29,422 nucleotides of DNA from Heterobasidion occidentale (lineage: Eukaryota; Basidiomycota; Agaricomycetes; Russulales; Bondarzewiaceae). Both the position numbers and the translations under genes were made by a program. A model generated the notes under the pieces. The model was given only the letters and a program-made list of their open reading frames with translations, was not told the DNA's origin and did not search any database. Of this stretch, positions 1 to 10,800 are shown piece by piece. Location: contig JBCAQO010000133.1 of the NCBI GenBank assembly GCA_039111635.1, forward strand, positions 1-29,422, written 5' to 3'. How positions within the stretch are numbered: position 1 is the first letter of the stretch; every line of letters starts with the position of its first letter.

Positions 1-31
1 CTCGGACCCTAGCGCGGGTGCATGCTCATCA
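1..31 (-). repeat. Terminal fragment of an LTR-like element, cut by the window edge
   Basis: These 31 bases match the right-hand end of the 952-bp insert at 3976-4927 at 26 of 31 positions by eye, and both end in TGCATGCTCATCA. In the internal copy that sequence is a demonstrable element terminus, because it is followed by a target-site duplication. I therefore infer that the window opens on the last bases of a second copy of that family in the same orientation, just upstream of the Plavaka coding start. The other end lies outside the window, so its length and target duplication cannot be seen. Confidence 0.45.
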
Positions 32-68
32 ACGCTCACTAGATGCAGACCCCAGCGAACAACCTAAT

Positions 69-2889
69 ATGCCCTGCAAAAGGACCTTCAGCCAACTCAA
101 TGCACTGACTCTACACCGGCGGCACTGTCCGAAGGCAAAGAACCTACTTTGGGGAGCATTGGTGGGGGCAAAGGAGGCTTTCCAAGCACAGAAGAGGCAG
201 CAAACAGAGGGTCCTAGTGATCTATCCATGTTAATGACACTAGAATCTTCCCTTCAAGCTACCACGCCAACGGAAATAACTGTACAGTGTGCCCCTTTGT
301 TGACTTATGTCCTCTTGATGACCTTTCCCAACACACTTGTAGGAACATGCACGTGGGCTTCAGTGTATGCAAGTCAAACAGACAGCTGATGAAGATGATT
401 TAGGAGGACACAGAGAGCCAGTCAGGAAGAGGATACAGGTCTCAATAGACCCTGAGGAGCATACAGCGGAGGTGAGTGTCATTGTGCATCTGCGCGCTAA
501 GTGTCCGCTGAACGAACTCAACATTTCATGAATCTTAGGCAGACATTCCGGAGTCTGTTCTCATCCCAGAAGCTTCACCTTCGGAGCCCCCACCATTGCC
601 TGTTCCCCCAACTACATGCTCTGCACGCTCTGGACACGGAATACACTTCCTGAAGCGATTCAATGATTTCCTCCCTGGTTCAGTAACCCCCCTCTCTCAT
701 ATTCCTTCCAAACAGTGTTCCGTGCCTGCCCAGCCCAACCCTGAGTCTGTACAACCATCTCTTGCTCCACCAGAGTGTGTGCCACCCTCGGTGCTAGCGC
801 CGGCACCTGTCTTTGACACGACACCAAACAAATTTGGCTTGTTCCGCCAGTACAAGCGATGCCCCACACACAATCCAGAGCCGGAAAAGTCACTCAATAA
901 AGTCTGTGACTCCACAGTGTTCCCCAAGGCGGATCCGGTGCTGCCTCAGGATGCAGCACCAGCAGAACCCTGGTATGCTCCGTTTACTAACGCGATTGCC
1001 GTAGTTATGATGTGCTGGCAATACACTAAGTCTGCGACAAAGTCCGCAAGTGAGATGGATCGCTTAGCGCACTCTCTCGGGGACTCCATGAGAGATGGAT
1101 TTAGCATCAAGGATTTCACTATGTTCAACACTGCTTGAGAGAATGAGCGCATAGACAGCTACATTACCGATTCTTCAAGCCCCTTCAACAAGGGTGAGGG
1201 CTAGCATGAATTGTCTGTCAAGATCCACCTCCCCACCGAGAAGGTGAAGACACCCGAAGACCAGGTGCTGGAATTTGAAGTCAAGGGTGTCTGGCACTGC
1301 AATATTGTTGACATCATCAAAACTGTCTATTCAGATTCCACCACCTTCTCCACACTTCACACCACCCCATTTCAGCAGGTTTGGAAGCTGTTCAGAACTC
1401 AAAGCCTGAGTGCGTCCACTCGAAGATATACTGCTCAGACTTGATGCTCAATGCTAACAAGGAAATACAGAAACTCCCGTGTGAGCCTGACAACAAGTTA
1501 GAGCGCATCGTTGCACCACTCATGCTCTGGTCGGACGTGACGCACCTCGCAAATTTCAGCACAGCGTCGCTCTGGCTGTTCTACTTGTTTTTCGGCTCCC
1601 AATCAAAGTACACCCATGCAAAACCCACAGCATATGCATGCCATCATCTAGCATACATCCCCTCAGTGAGTTTTTATTTTGCTGGTATGATAACTTTCTA
1701 ACGCGTGCATTTTCCAGCTTCTAGACATTATTCAAGATTTTTACCGCTCATTTTTTGGCAAGAGCGTGATGGCAGAGACTCTCACGCACTGCAAGCGTGA
1801 GCTCATACACGTGATATGGATTCTCCTCCTTGACAACAATTTCATGGAGGCGTACACTCATGGAATTGTCATTCAATGTGGCAATAGTGTCATGCGTCGT
1901 ATGTTTCCACAATTCTTCACTTACTCCGTGGACTACTCCGAAAAGTAAGTGTATTATCATGTCTTCTGCCCTTCCACTAATTTACCTGTGGTCATACTTG
2001 CAAGTATCAAGTATCTTGCCAAGTGCCCATGCCTTCGATGCCTTGTCAAGAAGAAGAAAGTTATCCACATGGGCATGAAATCTAATATAAAGACCTGCAG
2101 CAAGGACTGTGAAGATGATGTCCAACACCAGCAGAATGTTAAAACTGCCTGCCGACTGATCTACAAGTTGGGTGTGCCACTCAAGGCAGACAGGCTGAAG
2201 ACGGTGCTTGGCAAATGCTCACTCGTACCAACAAGGGTAAGTTTCTCCACTATCTACTCAGACAACTAGCTAACAATTATTTATAAAATGCCTTCTCCAC
2301 GAAGCTAGCGTGCTTCGGGTTTGACTTCCATTTGATGTTTGTTGTCAACCTCCTGCATGAGGTTGAGCTGGGTGTATGGAAAGCTACCTTCACTTATCTG
2401 ATGCAAGTGCTTCAAGCAGCGGCAGATGATGCCATTCAAAAATTGAATCAATGGTATATTATATCTATTATTTGTATTTGATTCAAATCTAACAGTATAT
2501 ACATTATAGCTATCGAGCGGTACCCACATTTGGTTGCAGCACAATACAACACTTTCATAGGAATGCCTTGGCCATGTGAAAGCTTGCCGCATGAGATTTT
2601 GAAGACTTGTTACAGGTAAGTACTTCCCCTGACTTGAAGAATTATGGCACACATTGGTATAACCTCCATTTCATAGTGTGCTATGCCAGTATTCGAAGGC
2701 CTTTTGCCTGCACACCACAATGCCATCGTGGCCAACCTCCTATTTGACCTTGCAACCTGGCACGCATACGCAAAGCTGCACCTCCATACAGGCACCTCCC
2801 TGGAGTTCTTTGCCACCGCCACACTTATGCTCGGTGCTACAATGCGACGGTTTGTCAAGAAGACCTGTGTGGCTTACAACACAAGGGAA
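69..2889 (+). pseudogene. Plavaka transposase pseudogene, N-terminal and central exons
   Basis: I chose the ATG at 69 because it directly precedes a finger-like CKRTF...HRRHC stretch. One of the two cysteines expected on the N-terminal side of that finger is absent. Introns with good borders can be placed at 472-538, 1666-1717, 2237-2304, 2454-2509 and 2616-2676; each joins coding text that fits the family. A further intron should start at the GTAAGT at 1945, but the expected acceptor before the VILASIKY block is not an AG. Coding highlights are WYAPF (about 970), TPFQQ (about 1365), the LWLFYLFFG block (about 1570), THCKRELIHVIW (about 1785), CPCLRC (about 2025) and LLHEVELGVWKA (about 2350). 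Frame breaks and stops, for example TGA ending at 1138 and TAG near 1203, make it non-functional. The last codons, NTRE, run into the solo LTR at 2890. Confidence 0.85.
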
Positions 2890-3425
2890 TGTTGAGTGCA
2901 GTGACAATGAAGCGACTGGCACAGAGAGAGTGCCAAAAGAAAGCTCTATAATGACAGGACTGTAGTCCAGAGGGTAAGAGTCTGAAGTAGATACAAAGAA
3001 GAGAAGGGAGCGCACCTGTGGTCCAGAGGGTAAGAGTCTGAAGAAAGAATCACCCTCGGACAACAGGTATTTAAGCTACAGAGAACAATAAGAAACAAAA
3101 TAGGAAAGTATGACATCAACGGGTCATTACAGGTGGTCCACCTTACAAAGTGGTCAAAAGCTCCACCTGTAGGTCGGTTCGGAGTGTCATTGACATCACA
3201 CAGGACCACCTGAGTCAGCCAACCCGGTGAAACAACTGAAACAAAGTGAGACAAGGTGAAAACAAAGTGAGACAGTCCAAAAGGAGAAAGAACGCAATAT
3301 ACCCTCTCTGGGAGTGGCTGTAGGGCCGCTCCCAGCTGTAGAGGCGAGTAATCAATCAGTCCGTAAGGTGGCACGAATGTGGCACGCATACCACATCAAC
3401 CAGAATGGCCAAAAATAATAGGGAA
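2885..3425. repeat. 5-bp target-site duplication (GGGAA) around the solo LTR
   Basis: GGGAA at 2885-2889 is repeated at 3421-3425, immediately outside the 531-bp solo LTR. Removing the LTR and one copy of GGGAA restores continuous Plavaka coding text (NTRE followed by LPHKMAMQG), which confirms both boundaries. Five-base duplications are usual for copia integrases, and the full-length copia in this window also has a 5-bp duplication. Confidence 0.9.
2890..3420 (-). mobile_element. Solo LTR of the copia family found intact at 22740-28330, reverse orientation
   Basis: Read on the minus strand, this 531-bp segment aligns end to end with the LTRs at 22740-23269 and 27800-28330. It shares the AGGTGGAGC-type block, the two LTACCCTCTGGACC-like repeats (CTTACCCTCTGGACC) and the terminal TTTTGGCACTCTCTCTGTGC. 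It is visibly more diverged than the two LTRs are from each other, and its 5' terminal TG has become TA. With a target duplication on both sides and no internal sequence, it is best explained as the product of LTR-LTR recombination after an old copia insertion into the Plavaka gene. Confidence 0.93.
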
Positions 3426-3975
3426 CTCCCTCACAAGATGGCCATGCAAGGAAGATGCAAGGCTGTGATGATCAAGAAGGGTCTTGACTTAGGAAAGAAT
3501 ATGAGTGTGACAACATTCACTTTGGAAAAACTGCGCAAAATCTTTAACCTGGTAACCTACAAATACCATGCCCTCGGTAATTACGTTGGCATGATCCTCC
3601 ACTTAGGGACAATGGACTTGTACAGCACACAAGTGGTAAGAATTACTACTTCTTCACATAAATAGTATTAGTTGAGTATCTCTTACACAAGATGAGCTCG
3701 CACACAAGGTGGTCAAACATTGCTATGACCGTACAAACAAGAACAACTTTGTTCCGCAGCTGGCAAGGCACAATGCTCATGAACGCCTCCTTCGCAAAGT
3801 CGCAAAGTGGTCAGATGAACATCATAGGCGTGAGCTAGTACGTGCGCTAATACACTAGAGGCATCTCTAAGTGCCAAGTACAACACCAAAACAACCTCTA
3901 GAGCAGGGGGGTGCTGGAGCTAGTATCTAATACACCAGGAATTGTTAGTAATGACTTTAGAAAGCAAGGGTGCAC
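3421..3975 (+). pseudogene. Plavaka transposase pseudogene, middle exons after the solo LTR
   Basis: Coding resumes at the target duplication with LPHKMAMQGRCKAVMIKKG and continues through FNLVTYKYHALGNYV and TMDLYSTQV to a GTAAG donor at about 3636. A short intron-like stretch with an acceptor near 3690 leads to a second exon. That exon reads DELAHKVVKHCYDRTNKN and then HERLLRKV, which in this family is the YARTNKN-type block. The exon phase across this junction is not clean, so a small indel is likely. After a stop at about 3858 the coding text fades through a Pro/Gly-rich stretch (STTPKQPLEQGGAGAS), then reaches the next insertion at 3976. Confidence 0.8.
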
Positions 3976-4931
3976 TGAGGAGCAATGGGAAGTGTGAGAT
4001 TATAGCGCCCAAACAGCTTCGGGACTGCACCAAAAAGCGACTGAACGTTTAGTCGGTCGTGTCTGGAACTCGTTCAGTAACAAGTAAGGTAGTGTCACAA
4101 CCGACAACTACGTGCTTCAAGAGCCACATGGGACTCTGGCAATATACGAGGAAGGACAAGAGGTATGAGCAAAGAGATGAGTATGAACACGAACAAGGCC
4201 GAACAACGAGGAAGACAAGTTTTTGGAGGTCAACAAAGACAATTTCCATGGTTGAGACAAGTGCAAATCAGCTCTGAACTGTGGGGTGCAAAAGCTGGTT
4301 TATTCCAGAGTTGTATGTAGGTTTTTATAGTAAACAGAGCCCCTAAGTAAATATCGAACGAGAAATGAGAGTCAATGCTGAACAGGTGCCAAGCCCTAGC
4401 AAACAGAGAAGATAAGAAGGTAGGTGAGATGTCCATATGGGTTCCGAAGGTGATAAGGTAAAAGTCTATCAGCAATGACGAAATCCCAACTGTTCGGTAT
4501 TTGTCGTCCAAGCGTAGGTAGCAGGAACAGACATTGAAGAGCCAATGAGAATAAAGAAATAGTAAATGTACAACTTGGATAGACAAGTAATGGTGCAAGA
4601 TTGCATTTGCCCAAACATGTGGAAGTTGGGACAATAAGCGATAAGAGCTGGCCGACTTATGGACCACATTGGCTGAATGGCTTATTAACTTCCGATCTTG
4701 TCAACGTCTATCGCAACCCTCCTGTACGGTCAGGATAAGTACGTGAAATGTGGGCAAACTGACCCAAGTGCTGCTGAACGCCCTTTGGTGGCTTGCCGTT
4801 GTTCGGATAGGGACCAACCGTGTTTGGTGCAAGTCAGCATCTTTGGTGCTCGTCTAGAGCTGTTTGGTATCTCCCCCAAGCTTCCCAAATACCTTCCCTG
4901 GACCCCAGAGTGGGTGCATGCTCATCAGCAC
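3972..4931. repeat. 4-bp target-site duplication (GCAC) around the 952-bp insert
   Basis: GCAC at 3972-3975 recurs at 4928-4931 immediately outside the insert. Joining the two sides gives continuous Plavaka-like text across the junction (ARRQKHKQPEQLPLSDC), which supports the boundary. Because the match is only four bases, it is weaker than the other duplications in the window. Confidence 0.6.
3976..4927 (-). mobile_element. LTR-like insertion (probable solo LTR), 952 bp, family not identified
   Basis: The insert interrupts the Plavaka gene where only a short linker is expected. Its ends are TGAGGAGCA and TGCTCATCA, an imperfect inverted pair (8 of 9) that begins with TG and ends with CA, as LTRs do. 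It is flanked by GCAC on both sides. On the minus strand a TATAAAAA-like box (4322-4329) is followed by AATAAA (4299-4304), which fits an LTR promoter and polyadenylation signal in that orientation. The open frames inside resemble nothing I know. A non-autonomous DNA transposon with short inverted ends is the alternative. A second copy appears to end at base 31. Confidence 0.6.
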
Positions 4932-6086
4932 GCAGGCAGAAGCATAAGCAGCCCGAACAGCTGCCTTTGTCCGACTGCACCGCCCATTACCACATTGCCG
5001 TATAGACAAGGAAGCACCTGAATGTGCAGTCTTGGATTCACAACCACCCTGGAGACCCCGCGCTCAAGGTAAGTGATGATTGTCGACCTAATTGATTGCC
5101 TGCTCATTCTATTGCCATAGGAGTTCCTGTCTCGCCTCAAGGATCACCTCCTGGCACGTGTGCTAGGCTCACTTATGATGGCAACAAACATGAGTTCTCA
5201 GATGAGGACCACAACAACATCACCATCATCAACGACCGGCTGTATCAACACAGCGTGCTCCAGATCAACTACACCTCATACAACATGCAACAATAGCAAG
5301 ACTCAATTAATCCGCAAACACAAGCAGATGTAATGGTCCTCTCGCAAGAGGACGGCACCCCTGACAACCCAGCGCATCCATACTGGTACACGCATGTTGT
5401 TGGCATCTTCCATTGCATGGTGCACCACCACGGTCATTCCTCTGAGCCCAAGCAAATGGATTTCTTGTGGGTTTGCTGGTTCGGCCTTGACACTGACGCG
5501 CTAGGCAGGTGGGATTGCAAGCAGCTGCACAGTTTTCTCTTCATCCCCAAAGATGATCACGCCGTGTTCAGCTTCTTAGACCCCAAGCAAATCATCCATG
5601 GCATACACCTCATCCCTGCATTTGCAGGTGGACACACCTCCGATCAACTTGGGCCATCTATTGCTCGACAGCCAGCAGAGAATGATGAAGATTAGGAGGG
5701 GTATTATATTAACATGTAAGTTTCACATCATTCCCTACTTCTATTTCTCAATTTCTCCTAGGTTTGTGGACCGCAACATGTTCATGCGCTTCCGTGGCAG
5801 CGGCATCAGTCACAAGGGTACGTGGCACCTCAATGCCAGCCTTCTCTGAGATGAGCAAGCTACACAAGTGCCGGAGGAGCCCTCCAACGAGGCAGTCAAC
5901 AAGCAAGGTGGTGCTGAGGATGACAATTTGGAAGAGGAATCTGAAGAAGAGGAGGGAGAAGAAGGCCCTTTAACGGAGGAGGAGGAGGAGGAGGACTCCG
6001 ACAATGATCCCGACCCATTGCCTGAAGGCGACGAAAGGGAGCGGGACAAGCAAGTGCTTGTGGAGGAGGGTTATGGCGAGTTTTGA
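4928..6086 (+). pseudogene. Plavaka transposase pseudogene, C-terminal exons with acidic tail
   Basis: The exon up to 5068 carries the HYHIAV and HNHPGDPALK text. A 52-bp intron (5069-5120, GTAAGT...CATAG) leads to EFLSRLKDHLLARVL. A shift then brings in the frame that reads NDRLYQHSVLQINYTSYN, HPYWYTHVVGIFH and FLDPKQIIHGIHLIPAF. A second intron (5716-5761, 46 bp) joins YYINM to FVDRNMFMRFRGSGISHKG. The protein ends in a strongly acidic tail of Glu and Asp runs with a TGA at 6084-6086. In-frame stops lie near 5297 (TAG), 5695 (TAG, where Trp is expected) and 5850 (TGA). The domain is a conserved C-terminal Plavaka region whose function I do not know. Confidence 0.85.
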
Positions 6087-6267
6087 GGCCAGTGTGTATG
6101 TATTGCATTATATCTTGAGGCCGGGTGTATGTATAACATTATATTCTGAGCTGGTGTGTATGTTTCACAATATATCTTGAGGCTAGGTGTAGTATAACAT
6201 TATGTCCTGAGCCGGTGTGCATGTTTAACAATATATCTTGAGGCCGGTGTGCATGTATAAGAATATA
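6082..6267. repeat. Six-unit tandem array, unit about 31 bp, AT-rich
   Basis: Units begin at 6082, 6113, 6144, 6175, 6205 and 6236 and are 30-32 bp long. The shared core is TCTTGAGGCCGGTGTGTATG followed by a TATAACATTATA-like tail. A decayed seventh unit follows from 6268. The first unit contains the Plavaka stop codon. CACTA-type transposons often carry subterminal repeats that bind transposase. I infer that this array may be such a region, but no terminal repeat confirms it. Confidence 0.85.
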
Positions 6268-6489
6268 TTATGAAGGTTAGGAATATATTACATTGGCATC
6301 GAGGCCTCCCAGATTATATTCTAACACAATGATTGCAACAAACCTCCAAGGAGAGCGCGGCAGATGCAATGCTATATATGATCATGCCTGTAGGCTCTGA
6401 AGATTATATAATGCCCCAATCCATCCAAGGTCATCCCATGTTTTGTCGGTTTTGCTGATGTGAGTGCGCCTATCAAATTAGCGGGAAAA
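6268..6489. other. AT-rich spacer with no recognisable feature
   Basis: I see only a degraded continuation of the tandem array at the left end and short ATATATTA and GATTATAT tracts. There is no coding text, terminal repeat or RNA gene that I can support. The Plavaka 3' end and the start of the next element should lie somewhere in or near here. Confidence 0.4.
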
Positions 6490-7453
6490 ATGGACAGCGG
6501 GCCTAAGCCAAAGAAGAGAATAATACCTCAGATTTTAGGACACTCACAAGCTTTCGTTGAACATGCCTAGCCTATCGCATTCTCAGAAACAGCTTGGGAA
6601 GACTCACCTATCACATCCACCATATATCCCTGTGTCCAAGTCGCCTTCGTTCCCATTATTCCTGATCCTGTTGAGTTTGTGATGGACAATGGACGGCCTC
6701 ATTTTATCCGGCTGAATAGAGTCATTCAAGTGGCAGGAACTGGAGAGATAGTGGCTAAGCTTGATGAGCCAGACCATAGGTTCCCTAACGTGCGCTATCT
6801 GTCAGATGTAACTCACACCCATCCGGTCAGTTTCTTCGAGCTCGTGGACTCAAACACTATTGGATACTCACAGAACATAGTCCCGAATGTTCCCATCTTC
6901 CCCTTTGCTCACGGTGCCTTGTATCTGCCAGCGCTAGGGAATGCCACAGTCGCTGTCATCGTATTCTGGAGAAGAAGAACTCAAGAGTTAGTTTTGAGGG
7001 TAAAGAGGAATATCAAGAATAGAGACGAGGAGGCATCAGCAGAGGACCTGCTGGCTAAGGATGCGGAAGTGTTCATTGAGCTGAAAAAACCATGCATACA
7101 ACACCTTCTCAAGATCCCTAGTTTGCTTGTACATCCATGTGAGTGGAGTCCACTCTTCACAACTGAAGAAGGAGTATTTCTCTAGACAACTATTGATTAC
7201 TTCAAGATTGTTGGGCGCCTTGATTTCGTAGAAGCGCTCAGGACGCTCCTTGGGCTTCATTTCGCGGACAATCACATCATTAGATGGCTTGTCAACAGCC
7301 ATCTTGCTGATCTGGTACGTGGCGCCAATCCAGATTTGTGCAACAACTCCTTTCGACAGGCAGAAGGAAGAGCGCACATGCTTATTCTCAGAGAGGACCC
7401 ATGGTACTCATACCTGGGAGAGAACTTGTCCGAGATCAGCAAGATCAACTGAA
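6490..7453 (+). pseudogene. Unidentified ORF (about 321 codons) with two internal stops
   Basis: One reading frame runs from ATG 6490 (MDSGPKPKKR) to a TGA ending at about 7453. It is broken only by TAG stops near 6568 and at 7183-7185. The text looks like real protein on both sides of each stop: RPHFIRLNRV and YLSDVTHTHPVSFFELVD near the N-terminus, FWRRRTQELVLRVKR in the middle, then DYFKIVGRLDFVEALRTLLG and AEGRAHMLILREDPWYSYLG at the end. I see no zinc knuckle, DTG or DSG protease motif, membrane segment or signal peptide. It lies 350 bp upstream of a gypsy pol on the same strand. It could be that element's first ORF, an accessory ORF or a captured host gene. I do not recognise the family. 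Confidence 0.55.
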
Positions 7454-7807
7454 GTACGTCGAGAGCCCTTTTGTTTAATTATTTTTCAGCTTATGATCAT
7501 TCCAGATATGATAAATCTTTGTTCTTTTGTCCTTACATCCGCCAGTATGCTGTACCAGCCATGGCCTCTTCTTTTTTGGTGTGTTTCTCTTCGTTCTTAT
7601 TTGATCATGAAGCAGTTTTTTGTCTTTCAAATCATGAAATTCCTACATCTATTTGTTCTTCATTGCTATGTCTTTTTCTGCCTACAGGATATGACTGATT
7701 CTATGCCGAAATTGTGTCATAGGCTATTTGCTACAAGTCATGACTTCTGTACAATATTTCTGTTTTTCTTTTGACTCAGTTTATGCACGATACTTTCACT
7801 AGCGCCA
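7454..7807 (+). other. T-rich, intron-like stretch between the unidentified ORF and gypsy pol
   Basis: The interval is strongly T-rich on the plus strand and contains several splice-like signals: a GTACGT donor at about 7455, TTTTTCAG at about 7490, and GTGTGTTTC (about 7580) paired with a polypyrimidine tract ending CTACAG (about 7688). A TTTGACTCAG lies near 7781. Short open segments between them, such as YAVPAMASSFL and DMTDSMPKL, could be small exons. This suggests a spliced 5' part of a gene that once linked the upstream ORF to what follows. I cannot prove any exon. Confidence 0.35.
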
Positions 7808-10800
7808 GTGCCATGTTTGGGTTTGCAGGGCATTACCCTTTTATTTACGGTAGACCTGTTGTCACTTTACTTCACGGTCCTGGTTCAGCGGTGCTATGTC
7901 AAGCAATACAGCATGTTTTCCAGCTACCTGCAGGAGGCGTGCAAGAAAATCACAAGGAAGATTAGATTACCGAGGTCGGAATTAGACCGAATCGCACATG
8001 TTCTCTCAATCTCAGCTAAAGCCAAAATCTCAGAAAGCCCCGAGGACCGGTTCTCAGGAACAATGTATAAGCAAGTCAACCAAAAAGTCAAGCTGGTGGC
8101 TAGGACTTTCCCGGAGTTTGCCAGAATCATGAGACAATATCCAGAGGACCCACTGCTTAGTCTGCCAATATTAACACCACATCCTCCGGAATTTAAGCCA
8201 ACAGAGAGGATTTCAGAGGAGAGAATAAAGATGCTGCTAATTAATGAAGAAGGATGGCTATGGCCTGAGGAAATCAAGTTATTCTAGCATATTATGGTAT
8301 TAAATCAAATGCGCTAGCTTTTGAAGAAGACCAAAGAGGGACTTTTAAGGAGTCATACTTCTCTCCATACATTATTCCAGTTGAACCTCATATGCCTTGG
8401 GTATATAAAAATATTCCCATACCTCCAGGAATTAAAGACAAAGTAATCCAGTTGCTTAAGGACAAAATGAAGGCAAGAGTATATAAACATAGTCAATCAG
8501 CATATCGGTCTAGATGGTTCTGCATTTTGAAGAAGAATGGGAAGCTGAGGATATTTCATGATCTACAGCCTTTAAACAAGGTTAATATTTGAGACGCGGG
8601 GTTACCACCAATTGTTGATGACTTTGTGTAACCATTTGTGGCCAAAGCATGCACTACAGTTTTTGATCTATTTTGGGGATTTGATAGAAGAATAGTGCAT
8701 CCAGATAGCAGAGACTTGACAGCTTTCTTGACACCTCTGGGAGCACTTAGGTTGACTTTAATGCCTATGGGATTTACCAATTTGGTCACAGAATTTCAAA
8801 ATAGCATGGTTTTTATTCTACAGGACAAAATTCCAGATAAAGCCAACATTTTCATCAATGACTTAGGAATTTCAGGACCAGACACTATATATCCTGATAA
8901 AAATAGAAAGCCAGAAGTTCTCAAGGAAAACCTAGGGATTAGAAGATTTATTTGAGAGCATGCAGTCAACGTACATAGGATTATGTATTGAATAAAGCAT
9001 GCAGGGGGGACTTTTTTGCCAAACAAGGCACAAATTTGCAGAAAGGAAGTGGTCATTGTCGGGCAGAAGTGTACTCCAGATGGAAGGAAACCAGAAGACA
9101 AGAAAGTGGAGAAAATTCTTAAATGACCAGCTCTGGCTTTGGTCAAAAAAGTGCACGGCTTCCTAGGATTATGCGGGACGGTCAGACTTTGGATTCCTAA
9201 TTACTCTCAAATATCCAGGCCGCTTACAGAACTTGTGTGGAAGAACACAGAATTTATTTAAGATGATAGGAGGGAAAGGGCTTTCAATACACTCAAGCAA
9301 CTTGTATTGTTAGTGCCAGCTCTTAGGCCAATTGACTATGAATCAGAAAATCCTATTATCCTATCAGTCGATTCCAGCTACATTGCTGTAGGATTTATCC
9401 TATCTCAGCTCGACAATGAAGGAAGAAGACAGCCAGCTTGGTATAGATAGTTGCCAATGAGCAAAGTTGAATCTATATATTCTCAGCCTAAGCTGGAATT
9501 ATTTGGATTATACAGAGCACTCAGGCACTATAGGCTATACATTATAGGCGTCAAGAATCTTTATGTGGAATTAGATGCAAAATACATCCAAGGAATGCTG
9601 AACTCACTGGACTTACAACCAAATGCAGCTATAAATTGGTGAATTCAAGGAATCTTGCTCTTTGATTTTACACTGGTCCATGTTCCAGCAAAAAGGTTCA
9701 AGGCTGAAGATGCCCTATCAAGAAGAAGACTAGGAGAAGATGAAGAACCAGAATTTGACGATGATAGCTGGTTAGAATCTATTACTTATCATGTCGGCGG
9801 AGTAGGGAAAGAATACCCATCAGGAGTCATCCAAAAGACAAGAAGCTATCAGGTAGAAGTTCCATCTACATTTGCGGCAGCTATCTCTCAGGAGGAAAAT
9901 CTGCAAGACATATTCAAATTTTTGAGGACACTTCAATATCCAGGATATGTCAAGTCAACACAAGATGATAGAAGGTTTATACAGAAAGCTATTAAGTTCT
10001 TTATTCAGAAAGATAGCATGTTAAAAAGAAATAGAGACAGGCCACCCTTAAAGGTCATCTTTGACAAGAACCAATGGTTGGATATTTTATCAAGAGCTCA
10101 TGAAGGATTAGGGCACAGAGGAGAGCAAGTGGTGTTTGAAACCATTCAGATCAGATTCTTCTGGCCCCATATGTTCAATGATGTGCATCACCATGTGCGA
10201 TCATGTCATGAATGCCAACTTCAGAGCACCAAGAGAATAGAGGTTTCTCTTACTATCTCAATGCCTAGTACAGTCTGGAGCAAGATTTATGTCGACATCA
10301 TGCTCATGCCACTTGCTAAAAGGTACAGATATATTGTAGCAGCCAGAGACGATCTATCTAGGGCCTCGGAGTGACGTGCCTTGCGTAGGGCAGACTCTAA
10401 ATCCCTGATGAAATTCTTCTGGGATCAAATCTATTGTCGTTATGGAGCAGTTGGTGAAGTCATCACAGATAATGGATCAGAAGTTAAAGGGGCATTCAAG
10501 CTTCTTTTGGAACAAATGGGAATTCCTCAGATTACTATTTTACCCTATAACTCTAAAGCCAATAGAGTTGTTGAAAGAGGGCACTTTATCATCAGGGAAT
10601 GAATTGTCAAGGCATGCAAAGGGAACATTGCGAAGTGGCCAGAGAAGGTTCAAGAAGCATTCTTTGCTGACAGGATCACAACCAGCAAAGTCACAGGATT
10701 TTCACCATATTATCTCTTGCATGGAGTTCACCCAGTCTTGCCTTTTGACTTAACAGAATCCACATTTATGGTAAGGGGCTTCAAAAGCAGTATGTCAAGA

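Larger units (their letters stand above)
32..6280 (+). mobile_element. Decayed Plavaka-type (CACTA-like) DNA transposon, interrupted by two LTR insertions
   Basis: The single long gene in this interval has the order and signature phrases of Plavaka transposases, a CACTA-related group abundant in Agaricomycetes. These are an N-terminal finger, a block around TPFQQ, a block around LWLFYLFFG, a CPCLRC pair, an LLHEVELGVWKA block, a YKYHALGNYV block, an FLDPKQIIHGIHLIPAF block and a C-terminal FVDRNMFMRFRG. Excising the inserts at 2890-3420 and 3976-4927 brings coding sequence back together on both occasions. I could not identify terminal inverted repeats or a target duplication, so the outer limits are approximate. 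The tandem array after the stop codon may be the element's 3' subterminal region. Confidence 0.8.

Noticed and set aside
2305..2858. Minus-strand ORFs of 115 and 82 codons
   Set aside because: They are antisense to well-supported Plavaka exons and introns and show no motif.
4095..4680. TGTCACAACC at 4095 considered as an alternative LTR start
   Set aside because: No matching end or target duplication was found, whereas 3976-4927 has inverted ends plus a GCAC duplication.
5810..6108. Ser-rich and Pro-rich minus-strand ORFs
   Set aside because: They are antisense shadows of the acidic Glu/Asp tail of the Plavaka protein.
7036..7377. Minus-strand ORF with fairly protein-like composition
   Set aside because: The plus-strand frame over the same bases continues the 6490-7453 ORF with more consistent text; the minus frame is probably its shadow.
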